Assembly (NCBI RefSeq): GCF_014638005.1
Contig: NZ_BMFG01000014.1
Coordinates: forward strand, 1 to 44,452
Origin: Flavobacterium orientale
Lineage (GTDB): Bacteria > Bacteroidota > Bacteroidia > Flavobacteriales > Flavobacteriaceae
Direction: 5' to 3'
Length of the DNA: 44,452 nt
This document shows positions 1-7,695 of the stretch, piece by piece; position 1 is the first letter of the stretch; every line of letters starts with the position of its first letter. A program made the translations under genes and the position numbers. The notes beneath the pieces were generated by a model. The model was not told where the DNA came from. It was given only the letters and a program-made list of their open reading frames with translations, and made no database searches.

Positions 1-106
<106 letters not shown>

Positions 107-111
107 TTTTT

Positions 112-145
112 AAAACCCTTCATCTATCGATGAGGGGTTTTTTGT
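112..145 (+). terminator. rRNA operon terminator
   Basis: A 13-bp hairpin (112-124 pairing with 129-141, one G-U pair, 4-nt loop) is followed by a T-rich tail. It starts six bases after the 5S 3' end and is the expected intrinsic terminator of the rRNA operon. Confidence 0.85.
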
Positions 146-230
146 TTTAATTACATGAAGATTTTTTTTCAAAAATAATATCAAGGTTTTTAGGGGTAGA
201 TAAATTTTTTTTAAAAAGGATGATGGTTAA

Positions 231-335
231 ACTTGCGTGAGGGATAGTATCGGAAAGCCCACTGTGAGGAGGTATAACGAACGAGGACTTGAAGCAGATA
301 GCCCGTCCCGAATTTTACGAATGGACACGCCGCCA
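231..335 (+). ncRNA. Possible structured RNA element
   Basis: This stretch is clearly richer in G+C than the surrounding AT-rich spacer and encodes no protein. It contains GCGTGAGGGATAG near 235 and TAGCCCGTCCCGA near 299, whose GGGA and TCCC parts can pair. I recall similar GCGTGAGGGATA...AGCCCG-type sequences recurring beside rRNA operons and genes in flavobacteria. It could belong to a known Bacteroidetes RNA motif such as Flavo-1, but I cannot verify this. The strand is assigned from recalled orientation only. Confidence 0.4.
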
Positions 336-343
336 TATAAAAT

Positions 344-787
344 TTAAGTATTTATTTCTAAATCACTAATGTATTCTTGGTATTCATAGAAAAAACACTC
401 AAATGCTTCCATTTTTTGTGAAAAAAAGTCAAATATGGTTTTCCAGGTTGCTTTGTTATTTACACTTATACCGTGTGTTTCTACCCAAATTCTACTGATA
501 GTTTTTCCGTTTTCTAATTGGTAGTTTTTTTCAAAAATCACATCTTCAAGATATTCTTCGATAAGGATGGTTTTTAATGATTCTATTTTTTCAAAATAGA
601 TGTTGCGTAGATCATCATCTTTTGATTCGATGTCTAATGAAACCATTGCTTTTTTGTTATCTACATGAAATTTAAAAGTAAAATCTTTGATTTTAGTATT
701 GTATAACAGCCATTTTCTGGGATATTCTTCTGCGAATTTGATCCAAAATTCACGTTTAATTTTTTGTGCTTCTTCTTTACTGTACAT
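344..787 (-). CDS. DUF4268 family protein
   Basis: 147-residue cytoplasmic protein without signal peptide or membrane segment. The N-terminus (MYSKEEAQKIKREFW) and the central PRKWLLYNTKIKDFTFKF segment match my memory of the DUF4268 family, common in Bacteroidetes and of unknown function. Its start codon overlaps the stop codon of the upstream cyclophilin gene (TAATG), so the two are probably translationally coupled. Apart from co-expression with the isomerase, nothing indicates its role. Confidence 0.8.
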   Translation of the reverse strand: MYSKEEAQKIKREFWIKFAEEYPRKWLLYNTKIKDFTFKFHVDNKKAMVSLDIESKDDDLRNIYFEKIESLKTILIEEYLEDVIFEKNYQLENGKTISRIWVETHGISVNNKATWKTIFDFFSQKMEAFECFFYEYQEYISDLEINT

Positions 788-1488
788 TAGATTATTGAAA
801 CTTTTATTAAAATGTTTAACAATGGAAATTCACCTTCATCTGTTTCTTGATTAGCGATGATATCCATCACTTCATGGCCTTTTGTAATTTTACCAAAAAC
901 AGTATGTTCGCCATCTAAGTGATAGGAACCATTTTTGTTTTGAATGAAATAGAATTCAAATGGAGTACTCATTTTTTCAGGATTATCATCCCAACTTCTT
1001 GCTGCAGCTAAAGCTCCATAATGATGTTTGTGCTTTTTATTGAATTCGGCTGGAATTAGATATCTTCCAATTGCTTTCCGTTCTTTTTTTGTAATACTTT
1101 CGTCGGAACTACCGCCTTGAATAATAAATCCTTTTACAACTCTATGAAAAAACGTTGTGTTAAAATATTCTTTTTTTACCAAGTAAATAAAATTAGCTCG
1201 ATGTAATTTTGTTTCTTCAAACAATTCTACTTCTATATTTCCAAATTTTGTTTCAATAAGAACTTTGTTTTCAGGATTTTTGTTGCCATACCAAGTTAAA
1301 AATTCAACTACATTTTCATCTGATAAGACAATGGTTTCCAAATCAAATTTTGGTTTGTTAACTGAAATTGTGTCTTCAATTTTTGTAATAATTTGTTCGT
1401 TATTTTTTTCTGACTTATCTTTAGTCTTATTATCGCATGAACTAATTAAAAAAATAATAGCAAAAAGGATTAAAAGGTGGATTTTCAT
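787..1488 (-). CDS. Cyclophilin-type peptidyl-prolyl isomerase, lipoprotein
   Basis: 233 residues. The N-terminus is a lipoprotein signal with lipobox LISSC (Cys18), so the protein should be anchored in the envelope. Residues about 75-230 form a cyclophilin domain: FGNIEVELFEE, FFHRVVKGFIIQGG (catalytic Arg and the FIIQGG motif), and a later HTVFGKITKG. It would isomerise proline peptide bonds in exported proteins. Its first codons overlap the GTG start of the divergent CoA pyrophosphatase gene by 12 bp, and its stop overlaps the start of the DUF4268 gene. Confidence 0.9.
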   Translation of the reverse strand: MKIHLLILFAIIFLISSCDNKTKDKSEKNNEQIITKIEDTISVNKPKFDLETIVLSDENVVEFLTWYGNKNPENKVLIETKFGNIEVELFEETKLHRANFIYLVKKEYFNTTFFHRVVKGFIIQGGSSDESITKKERKAIGRYLIPAEFNKKHKHHYGALAAARSWDDNPEKMSTPFEFYFIQNKNGSYHLDGEHTVFGKITKGHEVMDIIANQETDEGEFPLLNILIKVSII

Positions 1489-2115
1489 AACTTTTTAAAA
1501 TTTATACCAAAAATAGCAAAAGAAAATCTTCCTGCTACCATTGCTCATGCAAAAATGGCTCCAATTGGGAGAATGGATATTTTAGAAAAGCTAACTTTGG
1601 AAAAGAATGAGCCGAAGAGAGCTGCCGTTATGATGCTGTTTTATCCGAAAGACAATGAAACACATTTGGTTTTGATTGTTAGAAATTCCTATCCGGGGGT
1701 TCATTCATCACAAATTGCTTTTCCGGGCGGCAAGGTTGAGATTTCTGATAAAGACTTACAAGAAACTGCATTAAGAGAAACAGAAGAAGAAATTGGCGTA
1801 AAGAAACATCAAATTGAAGTGGTAAGAGCCTTCACAGAAATTTATATTCCGCCAAGTAATTTTTTAGTTTCTCCATTTTTGGGAATTTCTCAAAGTAATT
1901 TAGAGTTTGTATTGCAAGAAGATGAAGTGGCCGGAATTATTGAATTTCCTTTAAAGGATTTTTTGGATGAGAATATCATTGTCACCCGAAGATTGAAAAC
2001 TTCTTATTCAATTGCAATTGATGTTCCTGCTTTTTTAGTAAAAGAGCACATTGTTTGGGGTGCAACTGCTATGATGTTGAGTGAGTTGAAGGAAACGATT
2101 AAAAAGGTTTTGTAA
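1477..2115 (+). CDS. CoA pyrophosphatase (NUDIX hydrolase)
   Basis: 212 residues with a NUDIX domain. The motif region AFPGGKVEISDKDLQ (81-95) followed by ALRETEEEIGV (98-108) fits the CoA-pyrophosphatase (NudL/UPF0035) signature, so it likely cleaves CoA to phosphopantetheine and adenosine 3',5'-bisphosphate. The start is a GTG at 1477. The N-terminal MDFHNFLKFIPKI segment is what I recall from flavobacterial homologues, which supports this start although it lies inside the first four codons of the opposing gene. No in-frame ATG occurs before Met27, and starting there would cut the family's N-terminus. Confidence 0.88.
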   Translation: MDFHNFLKFIPKIAKENLPATIAHAKMAPIGRMDILEKLTLEKNEPKRAAVMMLFYPKDNETHLVLIVRNSYPGVHSSQIAFPGGKVEISDKDLQETALRETEEEIGVKKHQIEVVRAFTEIYIPPSNFLVSPFLGISQSNLEFVLQEDEVAGIIEFPLKDFLDENIIVTRRLKTSYSIAIDVPAFLVKEHIVWGATAMMLSELKETIKKVL

Positions 2116-2196
2116 TATGATATTTTACTATCTTTATAGTTGAAAATTTAATTTTTGTTTTTGTAATTTCGCTAATTGATTTTCAATTTAAATCCT

Positions 2197-3000
2197 ATGG
2201 CATTATTCAAAAGAAATCCTTTTGGACATTTACTCTTTTTAAAAAAATGGTTAATCCGCGTTTTTGGTGTTATGACACATCAACGATATAGAGGTTTTAA
2301 TGAACTTCATATTGAAGGATCTGAAATTATAAAAGAATTACCCGAAACTAATGTTTTATTTATATCAAATCATCAAACCTACTTTGCGGATGTTGTTGCT
2401 ATGTTTCATGTGTTTAATGCAAGTTTAAGTGGAAGACAAGATTCAATTAAGAATGTTGGTTATTTGTGGCAACCAAAATTAAATATTTATTATGTGGCTG
2501 CCAGTGAGACCATGAAAGAAGGTTTATTACCAAGAATTTTAGCCTATGCAGGAGCTATTACAGTAGAAAGAACCTGGCGAGCAAAAGGAAAAGATGTTCA
2601 AAGAGAGGTGAATCCTAATGATACTGAGAATATAAAATTAGCTCTTGAAGATGGATGGGTTATTACATTTCCTCAAGGCACAACACGTTCATTTAAACCC
2701 GTTAGAAAAGGAACTGCTCATATTATAAAGCAACACAAGCCGATTGTTGTGCCTATTGTAATTGATGGATTCCGTCGTTCGTTTGACAGAAAAGGACTTC
2801 GTATTAAAAAGAAAGGGATTCTGCAATCTATGGTTATCAAAGAGCCATTGCAAATTGATTATGATAATGAGAGTATTGAAGAAATCGTTGAAAAAATAGA
2901 ATTTGCCATTGAACAACATGCTTCTTTACTTAAAGTAATTCCGGTTGAAATTTTAGAAGAACAAAAAGAATTTGATAAAAAAAGAATGTGGGAATATTAA
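2197..3000 (+). CDS. 1-acyl-sn-glycerol-3-phosphate acyltransferase (PlsC family)
   Basis: 267 residues starting at the ATG at 2197; an upstream TTG at 2176 is less likely. The acyltransferase motif I is SNHQTYFAD (57-65) and a later motif is FPQGTTRSF, where most PlsC proteins have FPEGTRS. The His-to-Asp spacing in motif I is x5 rather than the usual x4. The predicted role is acylation of lysophosphatidic acid or a related lipid at the inner membrane. The stop overlaps the convergent membrane-protein gene by 4 bp. Confidence 0.85.
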   Translation: MALFKRNPFGHLLFLKKWLIRVFGVMTHQRYRGFNELHIEGSEIIKELPETNVLFISNHQTYFADVVAMFHVFNASLSGRQDSIKNVGYLWQPKLNIYYVAASETMKEGLLPRILAYAGAITVERTWRAKGKDVQREVNPNDTENIKLALEDGWVITFPQGTTRSFKPVRKGTAHIIKQHKPIVVPIVIDGFRRSFDRKGLRIKKKGILQSMVIKEPLQIDYDNESIEEIVEKIEFAIEQHASLLKVIPVEILEEQKEFDKKRMWEY

Positions 3001-3650
3001 AAGTCAATTTTTTTCAATTCTTCATAATTTACATATAACCGTTTTAAAAGCCAACCATAAATTAATTTATAAATAAGCCAAAAAATACATGTAAGTACTG
3101 CCGTTACTACAATCAATATAATAATTCCAATAATTGTAACCTCCATAGGTATTTTAGTTAGCTCACCGTTTGTGACAATACCGGTGCTATAGCCTTTGTA
3201 AAAGCCATAAGATCCGGCTGCAATAAAAATAAAAGCAAAAGCACTTAAATTGAAGGCAATATATTGTTTTACTACTTTTCGGGTTTTAAGAATTGTTGAC
3301 ATTAATTTTTTTGTGTTATCATCAACCGCAATCTTTTTAAACATACTGTAAAATTTATAGATAAAATAGAGTACTACAGCATACAAAATAATTGAAATTG
3401 CTACATAATAGGAATAAGCTCCAATTTCTTTTATAAACTCAACATTGTCTTTGTCATATTTTGTAAAAGATAGCATCAAACTAAGCAGTATTCCTAAACT
3501 TAGTTCAATTAAACTTATATAAAATATCCACTTCACAATAGAAGTTGATTTTTGTTGAAGCATTCTATAAATATCACCTTCTGTTTTTTGTTGGAAATTA
3601 GTCTCGCTTTTTTTCCAATCTTTTTTCAATAAATCCAATTCCTCCATCAT
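2997..3650 (-). CDS. Four-TM membrane protein linked to ECF sigma factor
   Basis: 217 residues. The N-terminal 40 residues are soluble and charged (MMEELDLLKKDWKK). Four hydrophobic segments follow, near residues 41-62, 80-98, 131-150 and 172-195. It starts 4 bp after the sigma-factor stop codon, so the two genes form an operon. The layout of a cytoplasmic N-terminus plus membrane anchor next to an ECF sigma factor suggests a regulator of that factor, perhaps an anti-sigma factor. I see no zinc-binding HxxxCxxC motif, so this is inference from context. Confidence 0.65.
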   Translation of the reverse strand: MMEELDLLKKDWKKSETNFQQKTEGDIYRMLQQKSTSIVKWIFYISLIELSLGILLSLMLSFTKYDKDNVEFIKEIGAYSYYVAISIILYAVVLYFIYKFYSMFKKIAVDDNTKKLMSTILKTRKVVKQYIAFNLSAFAFIFIAAGSYGFYKGYSTGIVTNGELTKIPMEVTIIGIIILIVVTAVLTCIFWLIYKLIYGWLLKRLYVNYEELKKIDF

Positions 3651-3654
3651 AATC

Positions 3655-4149
3655 TTACGGATTTAATATTTTTTTTAATTTTCCTTTAATTCTGTTCATT
3701 TTTACTCTTGCATTCACTTCACTAATTCCTAAAGTTTCCGATATCTCTTCATAATCTTTATCTTCTAAATACATAAAAACCAATGCTTTTTCAATGTCAT
3801 TTAATTGATGAACGGCTTTATATAAAAGTTTGATTTGTTCTTCTTCTTCAAAGTTATAATCTTCTTGTTTAATAAAATGCCGTGTGGTTTCAAATTCGAT
3901 TGTAGCAATTGATCGCGTACTTTTTCTATATAAAGTTATTGCAGTGTTTAAAGCGACTCGATAGGCCCAAGTCGAAAATTTCGAGTCGCCACGAAACTTC
4001 GGAAACGCTTTCCATAACTGAATCGTAATTTCTTGGAACAAATCATTGTGAGCATCTTCACCCGATGTGTACAAACGACAAATCTTGTGAATAATGTTCT
4101 GATTCTCCTTTAATTGCTTAACAAAAGATTGCTCCAGTGAATTGCTCAT
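3655..4149 (-). CDS. ECF-type RNA polymerase sigma factor
   Basis: 164 residues with region 2 at about 20-90 (DLFQEITIQLWKAFPKF, FSTWAYRVALNTA) and region 4 at about 108-160, containing the helix-turn-helix YEEISETLGISEVNARVKMNRIK. It should direct RNA polymerase to a small regulon, probably envelope-related. It is the first gene of a two-gene operon with a four-TM protein. A near-consensus -7 sequence (TATCTTG) lies on the minus strand upstream. Confidence 0.9.
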   Translation of the reverse strand: MSNSLEQSFVKQLKENQNIIHKICRLYTSGEDAHNDLFQEITIQLWKAFPKFRGDSKFSTWAYRVALNTAITLYRKSTRSIATIEFETTRHFIKQEDYNFEEEEQIKLLYKAVHQLNDIEKALVFMYLEDKDYEEISETLGISEVNARVKMNRIKGKLKKILNP

Positions 4150-4321
4150 GTTGTGTTAGTAGTCGGATGGTAAAATTTGTTACAAGATAAAGCTTTTTTG
4201 TTTTGTAACTTTTTGTCTAAACGGAGGTAAAGCAAAATTTCTGTATTTTCATTGCTTTCTTTGAGAAACAAACCCTCAAAATTCCTCTGAACCAAGAATT
4301 AAAATCAATCCAAAATCTCCT

Positions 4322-4329
4322 TATCTTTG
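4322..4329 (+). promoter_or_regulatory. -7 promoter box of ndh
   Basis: TATCTTTG matches the Bacteroidetes -7 consensus TAnnTTTG. No TTG -33 element is seen 17-23 bp upstream. Transcription should start near 4336, immediately before the octamer array, which would therefore lie in the 5' leader of the mRNA. Confidence 0.6.
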
Positions 4330-4339
4330 CAATACAAAA

Positions 4340-4379
4340 CCTCAGAGTCTTAGTGTCTCAGAACCTTAGTACCTTAAAA
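4340..4379 (+). repeat. Degenerate octamer array (5 units) before ndh
   Basis: Five consecutive 8-nt units share the consensus yCTyAGnn (for example CCTCAGAG, CCTTAGTA), covering 40 bp and ending 4 bp before the ATG at 4384. The same consensus, unit number and position recur in front of pepD (8418-8457). It encodes nothing and forms no obvious hairpin. Confidence 0.85.
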
Positions 4380-4383
4380 AAAT

Positions 4384-5688
4384 ATGAATATCCCAAATAC
4401 CAATCTTCCCAGAATCGTCATCATTGGTGGAGGATTTGCCGGAATTGCTCTCGCAAAAAAATTAAAAAATCAACGCGTACAAGTTGTTTTACTCGACAAA
4501 CATAATTACCACACATTTCAACCACTTTTATATCAAGTAGCCACTGGCGGACTCGAAGCCGGTTCCATTGCTTACCCAATCAGAAAAGTGGTGCAGGAAT
4601 ACCAAAACTTTTATTTTCGTTTAGCTTTTGTCAACGAAATTGATACACAAAATCAAAAAGTAAAAGCCGACATTGGTGAATTGCATTACGATTATTTGGT
4701 ATTGGCCACCGGTTCCAAAACCAATTTTTTTGGCAATAAAGAAATCGAACGAAATAGTGTGGCAATGAAAACCATTCCGCAATCACTCAACATAAGAAGT
4801 CTGATTCTTGAAAACTTTGAGCAAGCTTTGTTGACGAACGATATTCACGACCGACATAGTTTAATAAACTTCGTCCTTGTAGGTGGTGGACCAACCGGAG
4901 TGGAATTAGCCGGAGCTTTAGCCGAAATGAAAAAAGCAATTCTTCCTAAAGATTATCCGGATTTGGATGTACGAAAAATGCAAATCAATCTCATTCAATC
5001 CGGTGATAGAATCCTCAACACAATGAGTGAAAAATCGTCAGATGCAGCCGAAGATTTCCTGATTAAATTAGGCGTAAATGTATGGAAAAATGTTCGTGTC
5101 ACTGGCTACGATGGAAGCACCGTTACAACCAACACCGATTTAACTTTTGAAACGGCTACCGTAATTTGGACAGCCGGAGTGCAAGGAGCATTACCTTCCG
5201 GAATTGATGCAAAAGCCATAATTCCAAGAGCTGATCGCGTAAAAGTAAATGAATTCAACCAAGTAGAAGGCTATGATAACATCTTTGCCGTTGGCGATAT
5301 TGCAGCCATGATTTCAGAAGAAAATCCACAAGGTCATCCGATGATGGCACAGCCGGCCATGCAACAAGGAAAGTGGTTAGGTGAAAACATCGTCAAAAAA
5401 ATAAATAAAAAGCCTCTAAAACCATTTGTTTACAACGACAAAGGGTCAATGGCAACGATTGGTAGAAACAAAGCGGTGGTTGATTTACCAAAACTTCATT
5501 TTCACGGTGTTTTTGCTTGGTTTGTGTGGATTTTTGTGCACTTATTTTCTTTAATCGGATTTAAAAACAAAGCAGTAGTATTGACCAATTGGATTTACAA
5601 TTACATCCGTTTAGATCGCGAAGGACGATTGATTATCCGACCTTTTAAAAAGAAAAATTTGACTTCTTTTGTGGCAGATGAAGTTTAG
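4384..5688 (+). CDS. ndh: Type II NADH:quinone oxidoreductase
   Basis: 434 residues. The FAD-binding Rossmann motif IIGGGFAG is at 14-21 and a second dinucleotide motif VGGGPTGVELAG near 165-177 binds NADH. WTAGVQG, the FAD-contacting NIFAVGDIA, and the quinone-site motif AQPAMQQG are all present. A hydrophobic C-terminal stretch (about 378-394) probably lets it attach to the inner membrane. It passes electrons from NADH to menaquinone without pumping protons. Length and motifs are complete. A -7 box and an octamer array precede the ATG. Confidence 0.95.
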   Translation: MNIPNTNLPRIVIIGGGFAGIALAKKLKNQRVQVVLLDKHNYHTFQPLLYQVATGGLEAGSIAYPIRKVVQEYQNFYFRLAFVNEIDTQNQKVKADIGELHYDYLVLATGSKTNFFGNKEIERNSVAMKTIPQSLNIRSLILENFEQALLTNDIHDRHSLINFVLVGGGPTGVELAGALAEMKKAILPKDYPDLDVRKMQINLIQSGDRILNTMSEKSSDAAEDFLIKLGVNVWKNVRVTGYDGSTVTTNTDLTFETATVIWTAGVQGALPSGIDAKAIIPRADRVKVNEFNQVEGYDNIFAVGDIAAMISEENPQGHPMMAQPAMQQGKWLGENIVKKINKKPLKPFVYNDKGSMATIGRNKAVVDLPKLHFHGVFAWFVWIFVHLFSLIGFKNKAVVLTNWIYNYIRLDREGRLIIRPFKKKNLTSFVADEV

Positions 5689-5707
5689 TAAAACCAAAAA
5701 ATACAAT

Positions 5708-6091
5708 ATGAAACTTTTGCAACATCTATTTATAATTTCAATTTTCTTCATCTTTTTAAATTGTTCGAATGAAAAGAAAAATGATCCAATGAGTATTGAA
5801 ATTGGTGATAAAAAAGTTGAGTTAAAACTTCAAGATGAAAATAAATTTATAAAATATGATGTTATGAATGATGCACAACTTATTTTTACAAATATTGATG
5901 TAAAAAGTAGCGTTATATTAGGACGGGGTATTAGTCTCAAGAGAATTAAAGATTCTATTATGTACGTTGAAATAAATTATCCATTAAAAAATAGTAAATC
6001 AGACACTCTCGATATTTTGATTAATTTTGATGGTGCAGAAGAAATGGATTTAAGAGATAGAACTATAAGGTTACCTGTCAAAAGAAATTAG
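5708..6091 (+). CDS. Small lipoprotein of unknown function
   Basis: 127 residues. I chose the ATG at 5708 because it places a lipoprotein signal at the N-terminus (MKLLQHLF, then a hydrophobic run ending FLNC); upstream in-frame codons would overlap ndh. The mature part is polar, with no domain I recognise. It lies 19 bp after ndh, so co-transcription is likely, and overlaps the convergent DUF3810 gene by 4 bp. Confidence 0.7.
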   Translation: MKLLQHLFIISIFFIFLNCSNEKKNDPMSIEIGDKKVELKLQDENKFIKYDVMNDAQLIFTNIDVKSSVILGRGISLKRIKDSIMYVEINYPLKNSKSDTLDILINFDGAEEMDLRDRTIRLPVKRN

Positions 6092-7149
6092 TTTTTATTT
6101 TTCTCCATTCCAATCATTAATCCCACAAATTTGCTATAACCTTCCAAACCGTCTTTTTGTTTGTTGAGTTTTAAAAAATTGTCGTAAAAGGTTTTGAAAA
6201 TTGGTTCCAAAAACGTTTTGTATTCTTCGTGAAATTGTTTGCTTTCTTCAAAGTTTTTGATAATTCCCGAATTGATTAACGGTAAAAATTTTTCACTGCT
6301 GCCTTCTTCAATGCGTTCTAAATTTCGCAGACAATGTTTCACAGCAAAACTATAACCGGAATATTGAAAATAGATATCATCACTTTTTATGGAAGCTAAA
6401 AATCCAATAAAATTGGCTTCACTTTCGCTGGCATACCCAATTTGATGAGCCATTTCGTGTAAAGTGGTCGTTGGAAAATTATATTTTGGCAATCGATCAT
6501 TCACTTGTGCTTCATTGGTAAACGGGTTCAAATAACCGCCAAATCCCATATAACTCAACGGTACACTAATTAACGATGGTTTGATGCTTGGTTTTTCATA
6601 TAATAGAAAAGGAAATTCTTTTTGAACAGAAGTATAACTTTTTACACTCAAATTAAAAATTTCTTCAGTAGAGTAGGGAACAACCACTTTTATCGAATCA
6701 TTTTGCGTGATTTGTTTGTGAATAGCATTCGTTTTTTCAATCAATTTTATCGTAAAAGCTTCTAATTCTTCTGTTGAATATTCTTTGTCAATTTCCAGCT
6801 TTTCATACATCGGAATGCGATGGTAATTAGTTGCCCACAACAAATGAAACAGAAAATAAAATACGGAAGCAAAACCGAGAATCTTCAATACATTATTTTT
6901 CCAAGCAATCTTCCACGTTTTTCGCACTCTCCAAAACCATCTGAAAACCAAAAGCAAAACGATACCGTAAATAATGTCTCCAATGGAAATAGACGTAAAT
7001 CCAAAAGTAGTTCTCGAAATTTTTGAGATAATTAGATATATTCTGTTACTATAATAATCTTCTATAAACTTGGGAAATAAAGAAGCGATTTTTAATACAA
7101 CAATTTGTATCAAAAGGAATAGTGGAAGTATGTATTTTTTTTGAATCAT
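6088..7149 (-). CDS. DUF3810 family membrane protein with HEXXH motif
   Basis: 353 residues with two or three membrane segments in the first 115 residues, then a soluble domain. Residues 231-235 are HEMAH, followed by a conserved-looking Glu region (ASESEANF), the arrangement of a zinc metallopeptidase. The overall sequence matches my memory of DUF3810, a Bacteroidetes family of unproven activity. A -7 box lies just upstream and a heptamer array lies above that. The substrate is unknown. Confidence 0.85.
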   Translation of the reverse strand: MIQKKYILPLFLLIQIVVLKIASLFPKFIEDYYSNRIYLIISKISRTTFGFTSISIGDIIYGIVLLLVFRWFWRVRKTWKIAWKNNVLKILGFASVFYFLFHLLWATNYHRIPMYEKLEIDKEYSTEELEAFTIKLIEKTNAIHKQITQNDSIKVVVPYSTEEIFNLSVKSYTSVQKEFPFLLYEKPSIKPSLISVPLSYMGFGGYLNPFTNEAQVNDRLPKYNFPTTTLHEMAHQIGYASESEANFIGFLASIKSDDIYFQYSGYSFAVKHCLRNLERIEEGSSEKFLPLINSGIIKNFEESKQFHEEYKTFLEPIFKTFYDNFLKLNKQKDGLEGYSKFVGLMIGMEKNKN

Positions 7150-7157
7150 TGTTGGGT

Positions 7158-7165
7158 CAAATATA
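7158..7165 (-). promoter_or_regulatory. -7 promoter box of the DUF3810 gene
   Basis: On the minus strand TATATTTG matches TAnnTTTG and lies 8 bp upstream of the start codon at 7149. The transcript would therefore be almost leaderless. The heptamer array at 7172-7206 is upstream of this box, in the region where RNA polymerase or a regulator would bind. Confidence 0.5.
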
Positions 7166-7171
7166 TGAAAA

Positions 7172-7206
7172 GGTGATGGGTAATTGGTAATCGGTAAATG
7201 GTTTGG
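7172..7206 (-). repeat. Degenerate heptamer array (5 units)
   Basis: Five 7-nt units, each beginning GGT on the plus strand (for example GGTAATT, GGTAATC, GGTAAAT), lie without gaps over 35 bp. They sit upstream of the DUF3810 promoter and between divergent genes. The unit length is 7, unlike the 8-nt arrays elsewhere in the window. Confidence 0.75.
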
Positions 7207-7259
7207 GAGAATTTTAATAAAATTAACTTCTTTATTTAGAATAAATAAAAATTATATTT

Positions 7260-7267
7260 TACATTTG
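7260..7267 (+). promoter_or_regulatory. -7 promoter box of the Fe-S protein gene
   Basis: TACATTTG matches TAnnTTTG and is 18 bp upstream of the ATG at 7286. No clear -33 TTG is seen at the usual spacing. Confidence 0.55.
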
Positions 7268-7285
7268 TAACATCATTTTTCAATC

Positions 7286-7543
7286 ATGGGAAAAGCAAAA
7301 AAAGCTGAAAAAGTAATTTATTTCTGCGACGGCAAAAAATGCTGTAAATATAACAAAGAAATCAAAGATTGTCTGAAAGACTTAGTCAAAGACAATGGCT
7401 TGAAAGAAAAGGTTGCCTTTGAAAAAATGAAATGCCAAGGAATGTGCAAACAAGCTCCCGTTTTGTGCATTCACAAAAATGAATGTGTGGGCAAAGTATC
7501 GACTAAGGATGCTAAAAAACTCTTCGAAAAGCATATCGCTTAA
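7286..7543 (+). CDS. Thioredoxin-like [2Fe-2S] ferredoxin-type protein
   Basis: 85 residues. Cys14 and Cys19 (or Cys20) in FCDGKKCCK, together with Cys50 and Cys54 in CQGMCKQAP, give the four-cysteine pattern of thioredoxin-like [2Fe-2S] ferredoxins, as also found in NuoE and (2Fe-2S) ferredoxin-domain proteins. The strongly basic N-terminus suggests a cytoplasmic protein. It has its own promoter and no obvious partner nearby. It is likely an electron carrier; the redox partner is unknown. Confidence 0.8.
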   Translation: MGKAKKAEKVIYFCDGKKCCKYNKEIKDCLKDLVKDNGLKEKVAFEKMKCQGMCKQAPVLCIHKNECVGKVSTKDAKKLFEKHIA

Positions 7544-7643
7544 CTTTTTTTTATAATTTAATTGAAGTTATTATTCATTTTTTACTAAACTAAATTAAAA
7601 GTTCTAAAATACCAACTTGTTTTTTAATAGGTTTAAAATGTTA

Positions 7644-7677
7644 TATATTTGAGTTACTTACAAAAACATCTGTAAGT
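7644..7677 (+). promoter_or_regulatory. -7 box and start-site inverted repeat of the sensor-like gene
   Basis: TATATTTG at 7644-7651 matches TAnnTTTG; a TTG at 7617-7619 could be a loosely spaced -33 element (24 bp). Directly downstream, ACTTACA (7656-7662) and TGTAAGT (7671-7677) form a perfect 7-bp inverted repeat at the expected transcription start, so it could be an operator or a 5' hairpin. Confidence 0.45.
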
Positions 7678-7695
7678 CTTAAATTCTTTAGAACT

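Noticed and set aside
5669..5707. Upstream start for the small lipoprotein after ndh
   Set aside because: It would overlap ndh and bury the lipoprotein signal; the ATG at 5708 gives a correct signal.
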